Positions 49,904 to 58,735 of a DNA stretch of 64,000 nt are shown here, in pieces; position 1 is the stretch's first letter, and every line of letters starts with the position of its first letter. The stretch is taken from NCBI RefSeq assembly GCF_049116215.1, contig NZ_JAGDZB010000001.1, positions 1,105,863 through 1,169,862 of the forward strand, in the 5' to 3' direction. The translations under genes were made by a program, and so were the position numbers. This stretch comes from Shimia sp049116215 (GTDB taxonomy: Bacteria; Pseudomonadota; Alphaproteobacteria; Rhodobacterales; Rhodobacteraceae). The notes below the pieces were generated by a model that ran no database searches, was not told the origin of the DNA, and saw only the letters and a list, made by a program, of their open reading frames with translations.

Positions 49904-50848
49904 ATGGACGCACAAACCATCAAAACCCGCGAAATGCGCGCGCTTTCCATCGCTATGGCAGGCAGCCTGTTTATGGGCGGGGCAGGGGTCTTGGCCGCGA
50001 TCCTGTCCAATTCCACCGCCATCATGATGGACGGGCTGTTCTCCCTGATTGCTTTCACCTCGGCCTTCATTGGCCGCAAGATCAGCCAGAATGTGGACGC
50101 CGCCCCGGATCGTTTTCGTCCGCTGGGCTATGCCGCAGATGAAGCGGTGTTTGTCACCTTCCGTTCGCTGTCACTGATTGGCCTGATCCTGTTTGCCTGT
50201 GGTTCTGCGGTGATGAATATCCTGAACTACATTCAGGGCGAGGCGATTCCGACGCTCAACTACGAACCCATGTTGATCTACTTCGTGGTGATCAGCGCCA
50301 CCTGTTTTGGTCTCTGGGCGATGCACCGCCACACGTGGAAGAAAACCGGCGAAGTCAGCGAAATCCTCAAGCTGGAAAGCAAGGCCGCCGCGATTGACGG
50401 CTTTATGACGGTCGCCACTGCCTTGGGCCTCGGCATGATCTATGCCTTTGGCGATAGCTTTCTCGCGCCCATCGCCCCAATTGGCGACAGCATCGTGGTC
50501 TTCTTCCTCTGTCTGGTCGCCGTGCGTCAAGTTCTGCGCGATCTCGGTGGCGGCATGGGCGAGCTGCTTGGCGTCACCGCCCAGCCAGAGATTATTGCCA
50601 AAGCCCGTCGCGCTCTGCGCGCCTCCGTCGCCGATCTGCCGGGCGAGTTCACCGACATGTCCGTGGTCAAACTTGGCCGTACCTACACCGTCAGCGTCTA
50701 CTACAACCCCAAGCAGGCGGTCACACCGGAGCAGGTCGATGACCTCAACCTCACCATGATTGCCGATGTGCGCAAAGTGTTGCCCGGTGCCGATGTGCTG
50801 CTCTGTATTTCGCAATATCCGCGCCGTTGGCCAGAAGGCATGGGCTAA
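49904..50848 (+). CDS. Cation diffusion facilitator (CDF) family transporter
   Basis: 314 residues with about six membrane segments and a cytoplasmic C-terminal domain (from about 225, with YTVSVYYNPKQAV). It matches the CDF/cation-efflux fold: MMDGLFSLIAFTSAFIGRKIS (TM2) and LKLESKAAAIDGFMTVA (TM5). The metal site looks incomplete against FieF: Asp43 and Asp165 are kept, but the second TM2 Asp and the TM5 His are Ser47 and Ala161. It may move another cation or use a different site. Its stop overlaps the end of dinB on the other strand by four bases. Confidence 0.8.
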   Translation: MDAQTIKTREMRALSIAMAGSLFMGGAGVLAAILSNSTAIMMDGLFSLIAFTSAFIGRKISQNVDAAPDRFRPLGYAADEAVFVTFRSLSLIGLILFACGSAVMNILNYIQGEAIPTLNYEPMLIYFVVISATCFGLWAMHRHTWKKTGEVSEILKLESKAAAIDGFMTVATALGLGMIYAFGDSFLAPIAPIGDSIVVFFLCLVAVRQVLRDLGGGMGELLGVTAQPEIIAKARRALRASVADLPGEFTDMSVVKLGRTYTVSVYYNPKQAVTPEQVDDLNLTMIADVRKVLPGADVLLCISQYPRRWPEGMG

Positions 50849-52098
50849 CGCATCGCGCGCCCTTTCAGGATCGCGTCAGAGCCAAAGCGCTCGCGAATGG
50901 CATCGGTGGCGCGCTCCGCCTTGGCCCGCTGGACCGCCTGCGGGTCCAGCAAATCGCCCGACAGGTCCGCCTGTGTCGCTGGCACCAGATCCGCCAGTCC
51001 AACGCCGATCAGCCGATACGGCCCTTCATGCCCCACCTGATCAAACAAGCTTCGCGCCGTGCGATAGAGCGTGTCCGCCATCTGCGTCGCATCCCGCAGG
51101 CTCACCCGGCGGCTGATCGTGGAAAAATTCGCCCGTTTGAGTTTCAGCGTCACCACACGACCCGCCAAATCCTTGGCCTTGGCGCGATCGCTGACCTTCT
51201 CTGCCAAGCGCCACAAATGCCCATCCAAGATATCCGCGCTGGCGGTGTCCTCAAAAAACGTGGTCTCGTTGCTGATGCTCTTCATCGGCGCATGGGCGGA
51301 CACTTTGCGCCGGTCTTGTCCGCGCGCCAGATGCCAAAGCCGATAGCCCGTGTTGCCAAACCGCGCGATCAGGTCTTCCTGATCCCAGCGCAACAGGTCA
51401 GTGAACGTCCGAATACCCGCCCGCTCCAGACTCTCCTGCGCCACCGGCCCAATGCCCCAGATCATCCGCACCGGTTTATCTCGTAGAAAGCCATCGGTCT
51501 CCGCTTTGCCAATCACCGAAAACCCGCGCGGCTTGTCCAAATCACTCGCGACTTTGGCCAGGAACTTATTGTGCGACAGCCCCACCGATCCGGTCACGCC
51601 CAGCTCGTCTTTCATGCGCTTGGTCAGCCGCGCCAACATCACTGCAGGTGGCGCGCCATGCAGCTTGGCGGTGCCGGTCATGTCCAGAAACGCCTCGTCC
51701 AGCGACAGCGGCTCAATCACCGGGGTCATCTCGTCCATCATCGCCCGGATGGCGCGGCTGACCTCCACATAAGCCTCCATTCGTGGTTTGATCACCGCCG
51801 CGTCGGGGCAGAGCTTCAGCGCTTGAAACATCGGCATCGCAGAGCGCACCCCACGAATACGCGCCACATAACAGGCGGTGGACACCACCCCGCGCTTGCC
51901 GCCGCCAATAATCACCGGTTTGTCGATCAACTCCGGGTTATCGCGCTTCTCAACACTTGCATAAAACGCATCGCAATCCATATGCGCGATAGACAGCTCA
52001 AAAAGCTCCGGATGCGCGGTCACACGCAAGCTGCCACACTCTGGACATCTTTTTGTGGTTTCCAATTCGTTAAGACAATCGCGGCATACTGCTGGCAT
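50845..52098 (-). CDS. dinB: Y-family DNA polymerase IV (DinB) with N-terminal zinc ribbon
   Basis: 417 residues. It is an error-prone polymerase that bypasses damaged DNA. Catalytic motifs: AHMDCDAFYASVE and SLDEAFLDMTG, with fingers/palm sequence GGGKRGVVSTACYVAR and the HhH-containing WGIGPVAQESLERAGI; C-terminal little finger. An unusual N-terminal 35 residues carry CRDCLNELETTKRCPECGS, a CxxC/CxxC zinc-ribbon absent from E. coli DinB, which may bind DNA or a partner. I do not see a LexA site. Confidence 0.95.
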   Translation of the reverse strand: MPAVCRDCLNELETTKRCPECGSLRVTAHPELFELSIAHMDCDAFYASVEKRDNPELIDKPVIIGGGKRGVVSTACYVARIRGVRSAMPMFQALKLCPDAAVIKPRMEAYVEVSRAIRAMMDEMTPVIEPLSLDEAFLDMTGTAKLHGAPPAVMLARLTKRMKDELGVTGSVGLSHNKFLAKVASDLDKPRGFSVIGKAETDGFLRDKPVRMIWGIGPVAQESLERAGIRTFTDLLRWDQEDLIARFGNTGYRLWHLARGQDRRKVSAHAPMKSISNETTFFEDTASADILDGHLWRLAEKVSDRAKAKDLAGRVVTLKLKRANFSTISRRVSLRDATQMADTLYRTARSLFDQVGHEGPYRLIGVGLADLVPATQADLSGDLLDPQAVQRAKAERATDAIRERFGSDAILKGRAMR

Positions 52099-52123
52099 CG
52101 GACTACTTCATGTGGAGATGGCA

Positions 52124-52603
52124 ATGACTATAGCATTCCCTAATTTCCCTGACAGGGCTTATCGCGGCGCCAAGCTGATTGTGTTTGTCGGAGACAAGCT
52201 GGTGTCGGTGCTGCGTGATGACATCGCCACCATTCCCTGGCCGGATTACTGGGATTTTCCGGGTGGCGGTCGCGAAGGCGATGAGGCCGCGCTGACATGC
52301 GCTTTGCGTGAAACCGAAGAAGAGATTGGTCTGACCCTATCAGAACATGACGTGATCTGGGCCCGCCGTTATCAGCGGCAGGATCACTTTACGTGGTTCT
52401 TTGCGGCGCAACTGCCGGCGGAGATGGAACAGCACATTGTGCTTGGCGATGAAGGTCAACGCATCAAATTGATGTCGCCTCGTGAGTATCTCACCCACGC
52501 TAAAGGCATCCCGCATTTCCAGACACGTCTCGCCGATTTCCTCGCCGACACGCATCCGGACAATCCGCAGAATTTCATGCTGCCCATGTCCGCCTGCGCT
52601 TAA
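52124..52603 (+). CDS. Nudix hydrolase
   Basis: 159 residues from ATG 52124, with GGAG seven bases ahead (an ATG at 52118 is too close to it). A complete Nudix box G-x5-E-x7-RETEEEIGL is present in the stretch from residue 46 to 72 (PGGGREGDEAALTCALRETE), so it should hydrolyse a nucleoside-diphosphate-linked compound, with Mg2+. MutT-like or other; substrate unclear. Convergent, with four-base overlap, with pyrF. Confidence 0.87.
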   Translation: MTIAFPNFPDRAYRGAKLIVFVGDKLVSVLRDDIATIPWPDYWDFPGGGREGDEAALTCALRETEEEIGLTLSEHDVIWARRYQRQDHFTWFFAAQLPAEMEQHIVLGDEGQRIKLMSPREYLTHAKGIPHFQTRLADFLADTHPDNPQNFMLPMSACA

Positions 52604-53298
52604 AGCGCGGCCAGCTCGCCCACAATTGCCTGTGCGGCTTGGCGCGGATCTTCCGCAGTCCAAACCGGGCGACCCACAACGATGTGGTCGGCGCCGTCTT
52701 TGATTGCGCTCGCTGGCGTTGCCACCCGTTTCTGATCCCCCAGCGCAGCGCCGGTTGGGCGCACCCCCGGAGTCACAATCAAACGACCCTCAGCTTCTGG
52801 CAATGCCCGGATCATCGCCGCCTCTTGAGGGGAGGCAATCACACCATCCGCACCGGCTTCAAATGCTTTGCCCGCGCGCTCGGTTACCAGATCAGGAATG
52901 GCCCCGTCTTTGATCAGACAATTGTCCAGATCGCCGCGATCCAGCGAGGTCAGCACGGTCACGCCAAGAATTTTCAGATTGCTGCCCGCCGCGCCTTGTT
53001 TCGCGGCTGCCACCACATGGGGATCGCCATGCACGGTCAGGAAATCGAGGTCAAACTGCGCCAAACCACGCACGGCCGCCTCAACGGTGGCACCAATATC
53101 AAACAGCTTCATGTCGAGGAAAATGCGCTTGCCCTGTTCCTGCTTCAGTTCGTTGGCCAGCGCCAATCCGCCGCCGGTTAGCATACCCAGGCCAATTTTG
53201 TAGAAACTCACCGCATCCCCAATCTGTCCGACAAGCTCCTGGCCGTGCAGGATGTTAGGGACGTCGAGGGCTACAATCAGACGGTCATCAGCGGTCAT
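52600..53298 (-). CDS. pyrF: Orotidine 5'-phosphate decarboxylase
   Basis: 232 residues. It catalyses the last step of UMP synthesis. Motifs: the substrate-binding VALDVPN, the catalytic DMKLFDIGATV (Lys and Asp of the DxKxxDI set), and the phosphate-binding VTPGVRPTGAALGDQKRVATP and HIVVGRPVW. Length is normal for the family. Confidence 0.97.
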   Translation of the reverse strand: MTADDRLIVALDVPNILHGQELVGQIGDAVSFYKIGLGMLTGGGLALANELKQEQGKRIFLDMKLFDIGATVEAAVRGLAQFDLDFLTVHGDPHVVAAAKQGAAGSNLKILGVTVLTSLDRGDLDNCLIKDGAIPDLVTERAGKAFEAGADGVIASPQEAAMIRALPEAEGRLIVTPGVRPTGAALGDQKRVATPASAIKDGADHIVVGRPVWTAEDPRQAAQAIVGELAAL

Positions 53299-53372
53299 GG
53301 CGGTATCTCCGGGCTATCTAGGGGCAAAGCAAACGTCTGCCTTCTAGCGCCGTGCGCCCTGTGCTGCAAGGC

Positions 53373-54074
53373 TTAGCGGTTGCCGTAGATCCATTCCATA
53401 TCGGGCTTTTCGGTGCAGTAGTAATGCACCCAGATGTAAACATGCTGAAACGCGGCCACGACCAAGGCGTTCCAACTGTCACACAGCAGGGCAATGCCCC
53501 ACAGTCCGAGAAAGATCGGTCCGTACATGGCGTTGGAGGTGTATTTGAAGATGCCATCTGTGACCAAGGGCAGGGCGGCAATCTCTTCGCGGAAATGATC
53601 GCCTCCCACGGCGCGGCGGATGGTGAAATAGGTCAACACCGAATGCATACCGTAAATCGCAACAGCCACAAAGAGCAGCCCCAGCCCAATATTGAGCCAC
53701 TGCGGCGTGCCAATGGGTATATCGTCCGCCAAGCCCGTGATCAGGATTGTGATCGGTCGTGCCGCCAAAAGCGGCAGAAACATCCGTGTCCAAATGGCAA
53801 GATCCGCGTCGCCATGTAGCCGCGTGACCAGATTGCGGTGCAGTTCTGCACGAAAGATAAAGGCCACTATCACTTGGTGCAGGATTGCGAGGCCGATGCT
53901 GGTAACGGCCCAGGCCTGCGCCGTGAGCCCCAGAAACCGCTGCCCATCGGGTGCGGCTATCAACAGGACGGTGGCGCCAAGCCACAAAAACACAATCAGC
54001 CCCAAATGTTGGGGCTGACCTTCAAGCATGTCACGCCACGTGGAGCGCATGCGGATATCTTCTAACCTGGCCAT
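53373..54074 (-). CDS. Integral membrane protein, PEMT/ICMT methyltransferase-like
   Basis: 233 residues with about five membrane segments. The C-terminal third (TSNAMYGPIFLGLWGIALL and HVYIWVHYYCTEKPDMEWIYG) resembles the SAM-dependent phosphatidylethanolamine/isoprenylcysteine methyltransferase superfamily, which methylates lipids or prenyl groups at the membrane. It could be a Pmt-type phospholipid enzyme, but only the tail motif supports this, and a function beyond that superfamily is not visible. Starts at M 54074; M 54050 (MRSTWRDM) is an alternative. Confidence 0.65.
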   Translation of the reverse strand: MARLEDIRMRSTWRDMLEGQPQHLGLIVFLWLGATVLLIAAPDGQRFLGLTAQAWAVTSIGLAILHQVIVAFIFRAELHRNLVTRLHGDADLAIWTRMFLPLLAARPITILITGLADDIPIGTPQWLNIGLGLLFVAVAIYGMHSVLTYFTIRRAVGGDHFREEIAALPLVTDGIFKYTSNAMYGPIFLGLWGIALLCDSWNALVVAAFQHVYIWVHYYCTEKPDMEWIYGNR

Positions 54075-54110
54075 GGGGGCAGTCTGTCCAAAGACCGCCT
54101 TGCTGTCCAG

Positions 54111-54371
54111 TTACCCCTCGCTGGGATAAACACCCGGCGCAAAGGACAGCTCTTCGCGGCCCGCGCGGATTTCTGGCATGCGGCTCAGCTGGCGCAACGC
54201 TTCTTTGATCAACGCCAAACGGCCCGCGCCTTTGGGGCGCTCTTCTTCCGCAGGCACGGCGCAATGCAGGCGCACATCGCGGGAGGCGTCGCTGAGGCTG
54301 ACCACAGCGGACAGCTCGCCCAAGGTCTGGCGGTAAGTTGGGTTTGAAATCTGAATCTCGGTCACATGCAT
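54111..54371 (-). CDS. Conserved small protein upstream of clpB
   Basis: 86 residues from ATG 54371 (MHVTEIQISNPTYRQTLGEL), chosen because the frame before it, open to 54524, lies in the clpB promoter region and lacks protein character. I recognise no family. It has no signal peptide or membrane segment; a mixed helix (GRLALIKEALRQLSRM) is predicted. Divergent from clpB. Confidence 0.6.
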   Translation of the reverse strand: MHVTEIQISNPTYRQTLGELSAVVSLSDASRDVRLHCAVPAEEERPKGAGRLALIKEALRQLSRMPEIRAGREELSFAPGVYPSEG

Positions 54372-54514
54372 GGTGCGGCCCTTTCTTGTCTGCTCTAGGA
54401 GCACTGTGATTCCGAAATAGGGCGAAATTTGTCTCAAATTAGGGGAATTTTCGCACCATTTTCGCACTGACCTGTGCAACCCTTGCAAAGCACTCGATTT
54501 TCCAGCCGTGACAT

Positions 54515-54544
54515 CTTGATTCATTTCGCGCTGTTGCCCACATC
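54515..54544 (+). promoter_or_regulatory. Heat-shock (sigma-32)-like promoter for clpB
   Basis: CTTGATT - 15 bases - CCCACATC, close to the heat-shock consensus CTTGAAA-N13-17-CCCCATNT, 82 bases ahead of the clpB start. It fits the known heat-shock control of clpB. Confidence 0.5.
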
Positions 54545-54625
54545 ATGCTTGAGGCCCACAATCGGGGCGTGCCGCAAAGCGGGCGCCACATCTGAACCGG
54601 GCGCTTATTAGAAGGAGAGATAGCC

Positions 54626-57241
54626 ATGGACTTGAGCAAGTTCACGGAACGGTCCCGCGGTTTTATTCAGGCTGCGCAGACCATTGCGATGCGGGAAAAC
54701 CACCAGCGTCTGGTGCCCGAACACATTCTAAAAGCATTGATGGACGATGATCAGGGGCTAGCCGCCAATCTGATCACCCGTACTGGCGGCGCGCCACAAA
54801 TGGTACGCGCTGCGGTCGACACGGCGGTTGATAAACTGCCGCAAGTGTCCGGCGACACAGGTCAGCCCTACATGGACAACAAGACCGCCAAAGTTCTGGC
54901 GGAGGCCGAAGCGCTGGCCAAGAAGGCGGGCGACAGCTTTGTGCCGGTCGAACGTATCCTGATGGCACTGGTGATGGTGAAATCCAAAGCCAAAGACGCG
55001 CTGGATGGCGGCAACGTCACCGCTCAATCGCTCAACACAGCCATCAATGACATCCGCAAGGGCCGCACCGCAGATAGCGCCTCTGCCGAGGATGGCTATG
55101 ACGCACTCAAGAAATACGCGCAGGACCTGACCGAACGTGCCAGCGAAGGCAAGATTGACCCGATCATTGGCCGGGACGATGAAATCCGCCGCGCGATGCA
55201 GGTTCTGAGCCGTCGCACTAAAAACAACCCCGTTCTGATCGGGGAGCCAGGCGTGGGTAAAACTGCGATTGCCGAAGGCATGGCGCTGCGCATTGTGAAC
55301 GGCGACGTACCGGAATCCCTGCGCAACAAGAAGCTTCTGGCGCTCGACATAGGTGCGCTGATCGCGGGCGCAAAATACCGTGGTGAGTTTGAGGAACGTC
55401 TCAAGGCGGTTCTGACCGAAGTCACCGAGGCCGCTGGCGAAATCATCCTCTTTGTTGACGAGATGCACACGCTTGTCGGCGCGGGCAAATCTGAGGGCGC
55501 GATGGATGCGGCCAACCTGATCAAGCCTGCGCTGGCCCGCGGTGAGCTGCACTGCATTGGCGCGACTACACTGGATGAATACCGCAAATACGTGGAGAAA
55601 GACGCGGCCCTGGCCCGTCGCTTCCAGCCTGTTGTGGTCGAAGAGCCCACTGTGGAAGACACCATTTCCATCCTGCGCGGCATCAAAGAGAAGTATGAAC
55701 TGCACCACGGTGTGCGCATCTCCGACGCAGCGCTGGTTGCGGCCTCTACGCTCAGCCACCGCTACATCACCGACCGTTTCCTGCCGGACAAGGCCATCGA
55801 CCTCGTGGACGAGGCCGCCTCCCGCCTGCGCATGGAGGTGGACAGCAAACCCGAGGAGCTTGACGCGCTCGACCGCCAGATCCTGCAATTGCAGATCGAG
55901 GAAGAGGCGCTCAAGCTTGAGGATGACGCGGCCTCCAAGGACCGCCTGGAAACCTTGCAAAAGGACTTGGCTGATCTGCAGGACCGCTCCGCTGAGATGA
56001 CCGCAAAATGGCAGGCGGGCCGGGACAAGCTGGCCGGTGCGCGCGACATCAAAGAAGCGCTGGATCAGGCCCGTGCTGACCTCGACATTGCCAAGCGCGC
56101 AGGCAACCTGGCCCGTGCGGGGGAGCTGTCCTACGGCGTGATCCCGGACTTGGAGAAAAAGCTCGACGAGGCCGAGAGCGCCGAAGGCGAGGTGACCGTC
56201 GAAGAGGCCGTGCGCCCGGAACAGATCGCGCAAGTGGTCGAGCGTTGGACCGGCATCCCGACCTCCAAGATGCTCGAAGGTGAGCGCGAAAAGCTCCTGC
56301 GAATGGAGGATGACCTGCACCGCCGCGTCATCGGCCAGCACTCTGCCGTGACCGCGCTCTCCAACGCCGTGCGACGTGCCCGCGCTGGGCTCAATGATGA
56401 GAACCGCCCGCTTGGGTCGTTCCTCTTCCTGGGGCCAACCGGCGTCGGGAAAACCGAGCTGACCAAGGCTGTGGCCGAGTTCCTGTTTGACGACGACAAC
56501 GCCATGGTGCGCATCGACATGTCTGAGTTCATGGAGAAACACGCGGTCGCCCGTTTGATCGGTGCGCCTCCCGGCTATGTGGGCTATGACGAAGGTGGTG
56601 TGCTTACCGAAGCCGTGCGGCGTCGCCCCTATCAGGTGGTGCTGTTTGACGAGGTCGAAAAGGCCCATCCGGATGTGTTCAACGTGCTCCTGCAGGTGCT
56701 CGATGACGGCGTGTTAACCGACGGCCAGGGCCGCACGGTGGACTTCAAGCAAACGCTGATCATCCTGACCTCCAACCTTGGGGCGCAGGCGCTCAGCCAG
56801 TTGCCAGAAGGCGCGGATGCTGCGGATGCCCGTCGCGATGTCATGGACGCCGTGCGCGCCCACTTCCGACCGGAGTTCCTCAACCGTCTGGATGAGACCA
56901 TCATCTTTGACCGTCTGGCGCGGCAAGACATGGACGGCATCGTCGACATTCAACTCGCTCGCCTGAAAAAGCGCCTCGCCGGTCGCAAAATCGGTCTGGA
57001 GCTGGATGACGGTGCCAAGAAGTGGCTAGCCGATGAGGGCTATGATCCGGTCTTTGGGGCGCGCCCCCTAAAGCGCGTAATGCAACGCGCGCTGCAGAAC
57101 CCGCTAGCTGAGGCTCTGCTGGCTGGCGACATCAAAGACGGCGACACCGTGCCGGTCAGCGCCGGGGCCGAAGGTCTCTTGATAGGAGATCGGGTGGGCA
57201 GCAGCGACAACCCAAAACCGGATGACGCCGTCGTGCATTAA
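54626..57241 (+). CDS. clpB: ATP-dependent disaggregase ClpB
   Basis: 871 residues, full length. The hexameric Hsp104-type AAA+ protein dissolves aggregates with DnaK. Domains: N-terminal Clp repeats (1-150, FTERSRGFIQAAQTIAMRENHQ), AAA1 with Walker A GEPGVGKTAI (about 205-214), a coiled-coil middle domain (about 410-520, EEEALKLEDDAASKDRLETLQKDLADLQD), AAA2 with GPTGVGKTELTKAVA and the arginine-finger/sensor region, and a C-terminal D2-small domain (GYDPVFGARPLKRVMQRAL). Presence of the M-domain separates it from ClpA/ClpC. A GAAGGAGAG ribosome site precedes the ATG. Confidence 0.98.
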   Translation: MDLSKFTERSRGFIQAAQTIAMRENHQRLVPEHILKALMDDDQGLAANLITRTGGAPQMVRAAVDTAVDKLPQVSGDTGQPYMDNKTAKVLAEAEALAKKAGDSFVPVERILMALVMVKSKAKDALDGGNVTAQSLNTAINDIRKGRTADSASAEDGYDALKKYAQDLTERASEGKIDPIIGRDDEIRRAMQVLSRRTKNNPVLIGEPGVGKTAIAEGMALRIVNGDVPESLRNKKLLALDIGALIAGAKYRGEFEERLKAVLTEVTEAAGEIILFVDEMHTLVGAGKSEGAMDAANLIKPALARGELHCIGATTLDEYRKYVEKDAALARRFQPVVVEEPTVEDTISILRGIKEKYELHHGVRISDAALVAASTLSHRYITDRFLPDKAIDLVDEAASRLRMEVDSKPEELDALDRQILQLQIEEEALKLEDDAASKDRLETLQKDLADLQDRSAEMTAKWQAGRDKLAGARDIKEALDQARADLDIAKRAGNLARAGELSYGVIPDLEKKLDEAESAEGEVTVEEAVRPEQIAQVVERWTGIPTSKMLEGEREKLLRMEDDLHRRVIGQHSAVTALSNAVRRARAGLNDENRPLGSFLFLGPTGVGKTELTKAVAEFLFDDDNAMVRIDMSEFMEKHAVARLIGAPPGYVGYDEGGVLTEAVRRRPYQVVLFDEVEKAHPDVFNVLLQVLDDGVLTDGQGRTVDFKQTLIILTSNLGAQALSQLPEGADAADARRDVMDAVRAHFRPEFLNRLDETIIFDRLARQDMDGIVDIQLARLKKRLAGRKIGLELDDGAKKWLADEGYDPVFGARPLKRVMQRALQNPLAEALLAGDIKDGDTVPVSAGAEGLLIGDRVGSSDNPKPDDAVVH

Positions 57242-57260
57242 GCCGTGTCATAGTACAAAG

Positions 57261-57286
57261 AGGGCGGAGAAAATCTCCGCCCTTTC
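57261..57286 (+). terminator. Rho-independent terminator of clpB
   Basis: AGGGCGGAGA and TCTCCGCCCT pair perfectly around AAA, followed by TTTC. It lies 20 bases after the clpB stop. Confidence 0.75.
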
Positions 57287-57326
57287 AAGTACCGGAATGA
57301 GCAAAAATCGGCCTTGGCTCATTATG

Positions 57327-58085
57327 TTAATACTTGAAGCGCAAGCCCACGCCGATACCCTGGTCAAATGTGCGATCTTTGCTCAGCCCAACCAACACAT
57401 CCCCATAGAGGGCCACGCCGTCACTGAGATTTTTGCCCAGCTGTACCTCTGCCGAGGCTGGCCATGTGTCGTTTTCCCAATTGTAGGGAAGCTTTAGATC
57501 GGCCTTGATCCACCATGTGTCAGCAAAAGGTTGTAAAGCAATCAGGCGCGCGGAGGTTTGGCTTATATCTGTGCTGCCATTGTAGGACGCAAAGTGCTGA
57601 ACCAGCGGAATTAGTGTTAGGCCCGTGTTTAAATTGGCAAAAGCGACCCCTGCGAAAGGAGCCAATTGATCGGCGCCGGGGCCAATTCCGGTGCCCGCCT
57701 CACCGAGGTCATAGATCCACTCCAGTCCCACCGCCGTGCGCATCCCCCAAGTCTCACTGAGTTTTCTCTCGTTTGGAAAGTAAATCGCTTTGACGCCAAC
57801 TTTTTCAAAACTGGTTTCGCGGGATCCTGACGCGTTTGTTGAATTGTAGTGCAATTCATATTTCAGTTTTAGATCTGGGCGCAGCATGTAGGCGCCGTCG
57901 ATGTAGGCATCCTGTTTGTCTGCTCCCTTTCCCAGATCAAGAGATTTGAATCGCACGTCTGTGTTGTTGACAGCTGCAAGTGGATTAGACGCGTTTTCTT
58001 GGGCAGTCAGGCTTTGGCAGCAAAGGAGCATCAAAGCCTGTACACCTAACCGGTTCGCCCAAAGTGTCGCATTCCGTGCTGTCAT
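57327..58085 (-). CDS. Secreted outer-membrane beta-barrel-like protein
   Basis: 252 residues from ATG 58085, with AGGTGG ahead; the frame runs 31 codons further upstream without homology. Signal peptide WANRLGVQALMLLCCQSLTAQEN. The mature part has alternating short strands, (GAYMLRPDLKLKYELHYNST, VGVKAIYFPNE, MRTAVGLEWIYDLGEAG, TWWIKADLKLPYNWEND, GDVLVGLSKDRTFDQGIGVGLRFKY) and ends in aromatic Phe-Lys-Tyr, typical of outer-membrane barrels (terminal F or Y). No named family is recognised. Probably an outer-membrane porin or envelope protein. Confidence 0.7.
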   Translation of the reverse strand: MTARNATLWANRLGVQALMLLCCQSLTAQENASNPLAAVNNTDVRFKSLDLGKGADKQDAYIDGAYMLRPDLKLKYELHYNSTNASGSRETSFEKVGVKAIYFPNERKLSETWGMRTAVGLEWIYDLGEAGTGIGPGADQLAPFAGVAFANLNTGLTLIPLVQHFASYNGSTDISQTSARLIALQPFADTWWIKADLKLPYNWENDTWPASAEVQLGKNLSDGVALYGDVLVGLSKDRTFDQGIGVGLRFKY

Positions 58086-58268
58086 GGAGCCACCTGAAAT
58101 CTGGAAGAGTTGGTTGGGACGCCTGTGTTTATTGTATGCTAGTCTGCCACTCTGTGTCTTGCAAAGTAAAGGATGCATGTGAAGGAACAGCCATCGGGCC
58201 CGGGTGAGTCCTCATTTGATCTACGAAGTCACACAACGGCGATAATCAAAAACTCGATTGGGGGCCTT

Positions 58269-58630
58269 TTGCATAAACTTGCACCACTTCTTGTCCTGTT
58301 TGATTGTGACGGCGTGTTGGTTGATAGCGAAACCATCACCAATCGCATCATTCAGGAAAACCTCGCTACACGCTTGCTTTCGTTGCCATCGGAGAAAATC
58401 GCCCCCTTTTTGTGGGTGGCACCATGGCTGGCGTGCACGACACGGCGCAGAGCGGTTGGAACAGTGATGATCTGCCGGACTACGAAGCCCAACTTGTGCG
58501 CACCTTGTCGCTCGATTTGCGTGAAATAGTGGAAAGCTACACGGCGCTGTATGCGATGAGTGACTTTATCACAGGCATGACCGACCGGTACGCGCTTGAA
58601 GCAGCGCGCATGGTCTCTGGTATTGCTTAG
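58269..58630 (+). pseudogene. Remnant HAD-family hydrolase (frameshifted and truncated)
   Basis: The start carries HAD motif I (LLVLFDCDGVLVDSETITNRIIQENLA), as in phosphatases of the haloacid dehalogenase superfamily. The frame then breaks at a CCCCCTTTTT run near 58401-58410: restoring one base in the run yields PFFVGGTMAGVHDTAQSGWNSDDLPDYEAQ, continuing the family. The protein also stops after about 115 residues, far short of motifs II-IV of a normal 200-240-residue enzyme. It is a decayed gene unless the homopolymer is a sequencing error, which would still leave the truncation. Confidence 0.75.
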
Positions 58631-58735
58631 GGCGCAAGCTCTTCATTTTGGATGACAAATCCTACCAAATACGTGACTTGCCCTTCTTTCTTGGACGCTC
58701 CACTTTAAGTCCAGCGAGCCAGAAGGGAGCCAGTC

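Noticed and set aside
58086..58178. Extension of the outer-membrane protein to 58178
   Set aside because: The added 31 residues have no signal-peptide character and the ATG at 58085 has a ribosome site and leads directly into a signal peptide.
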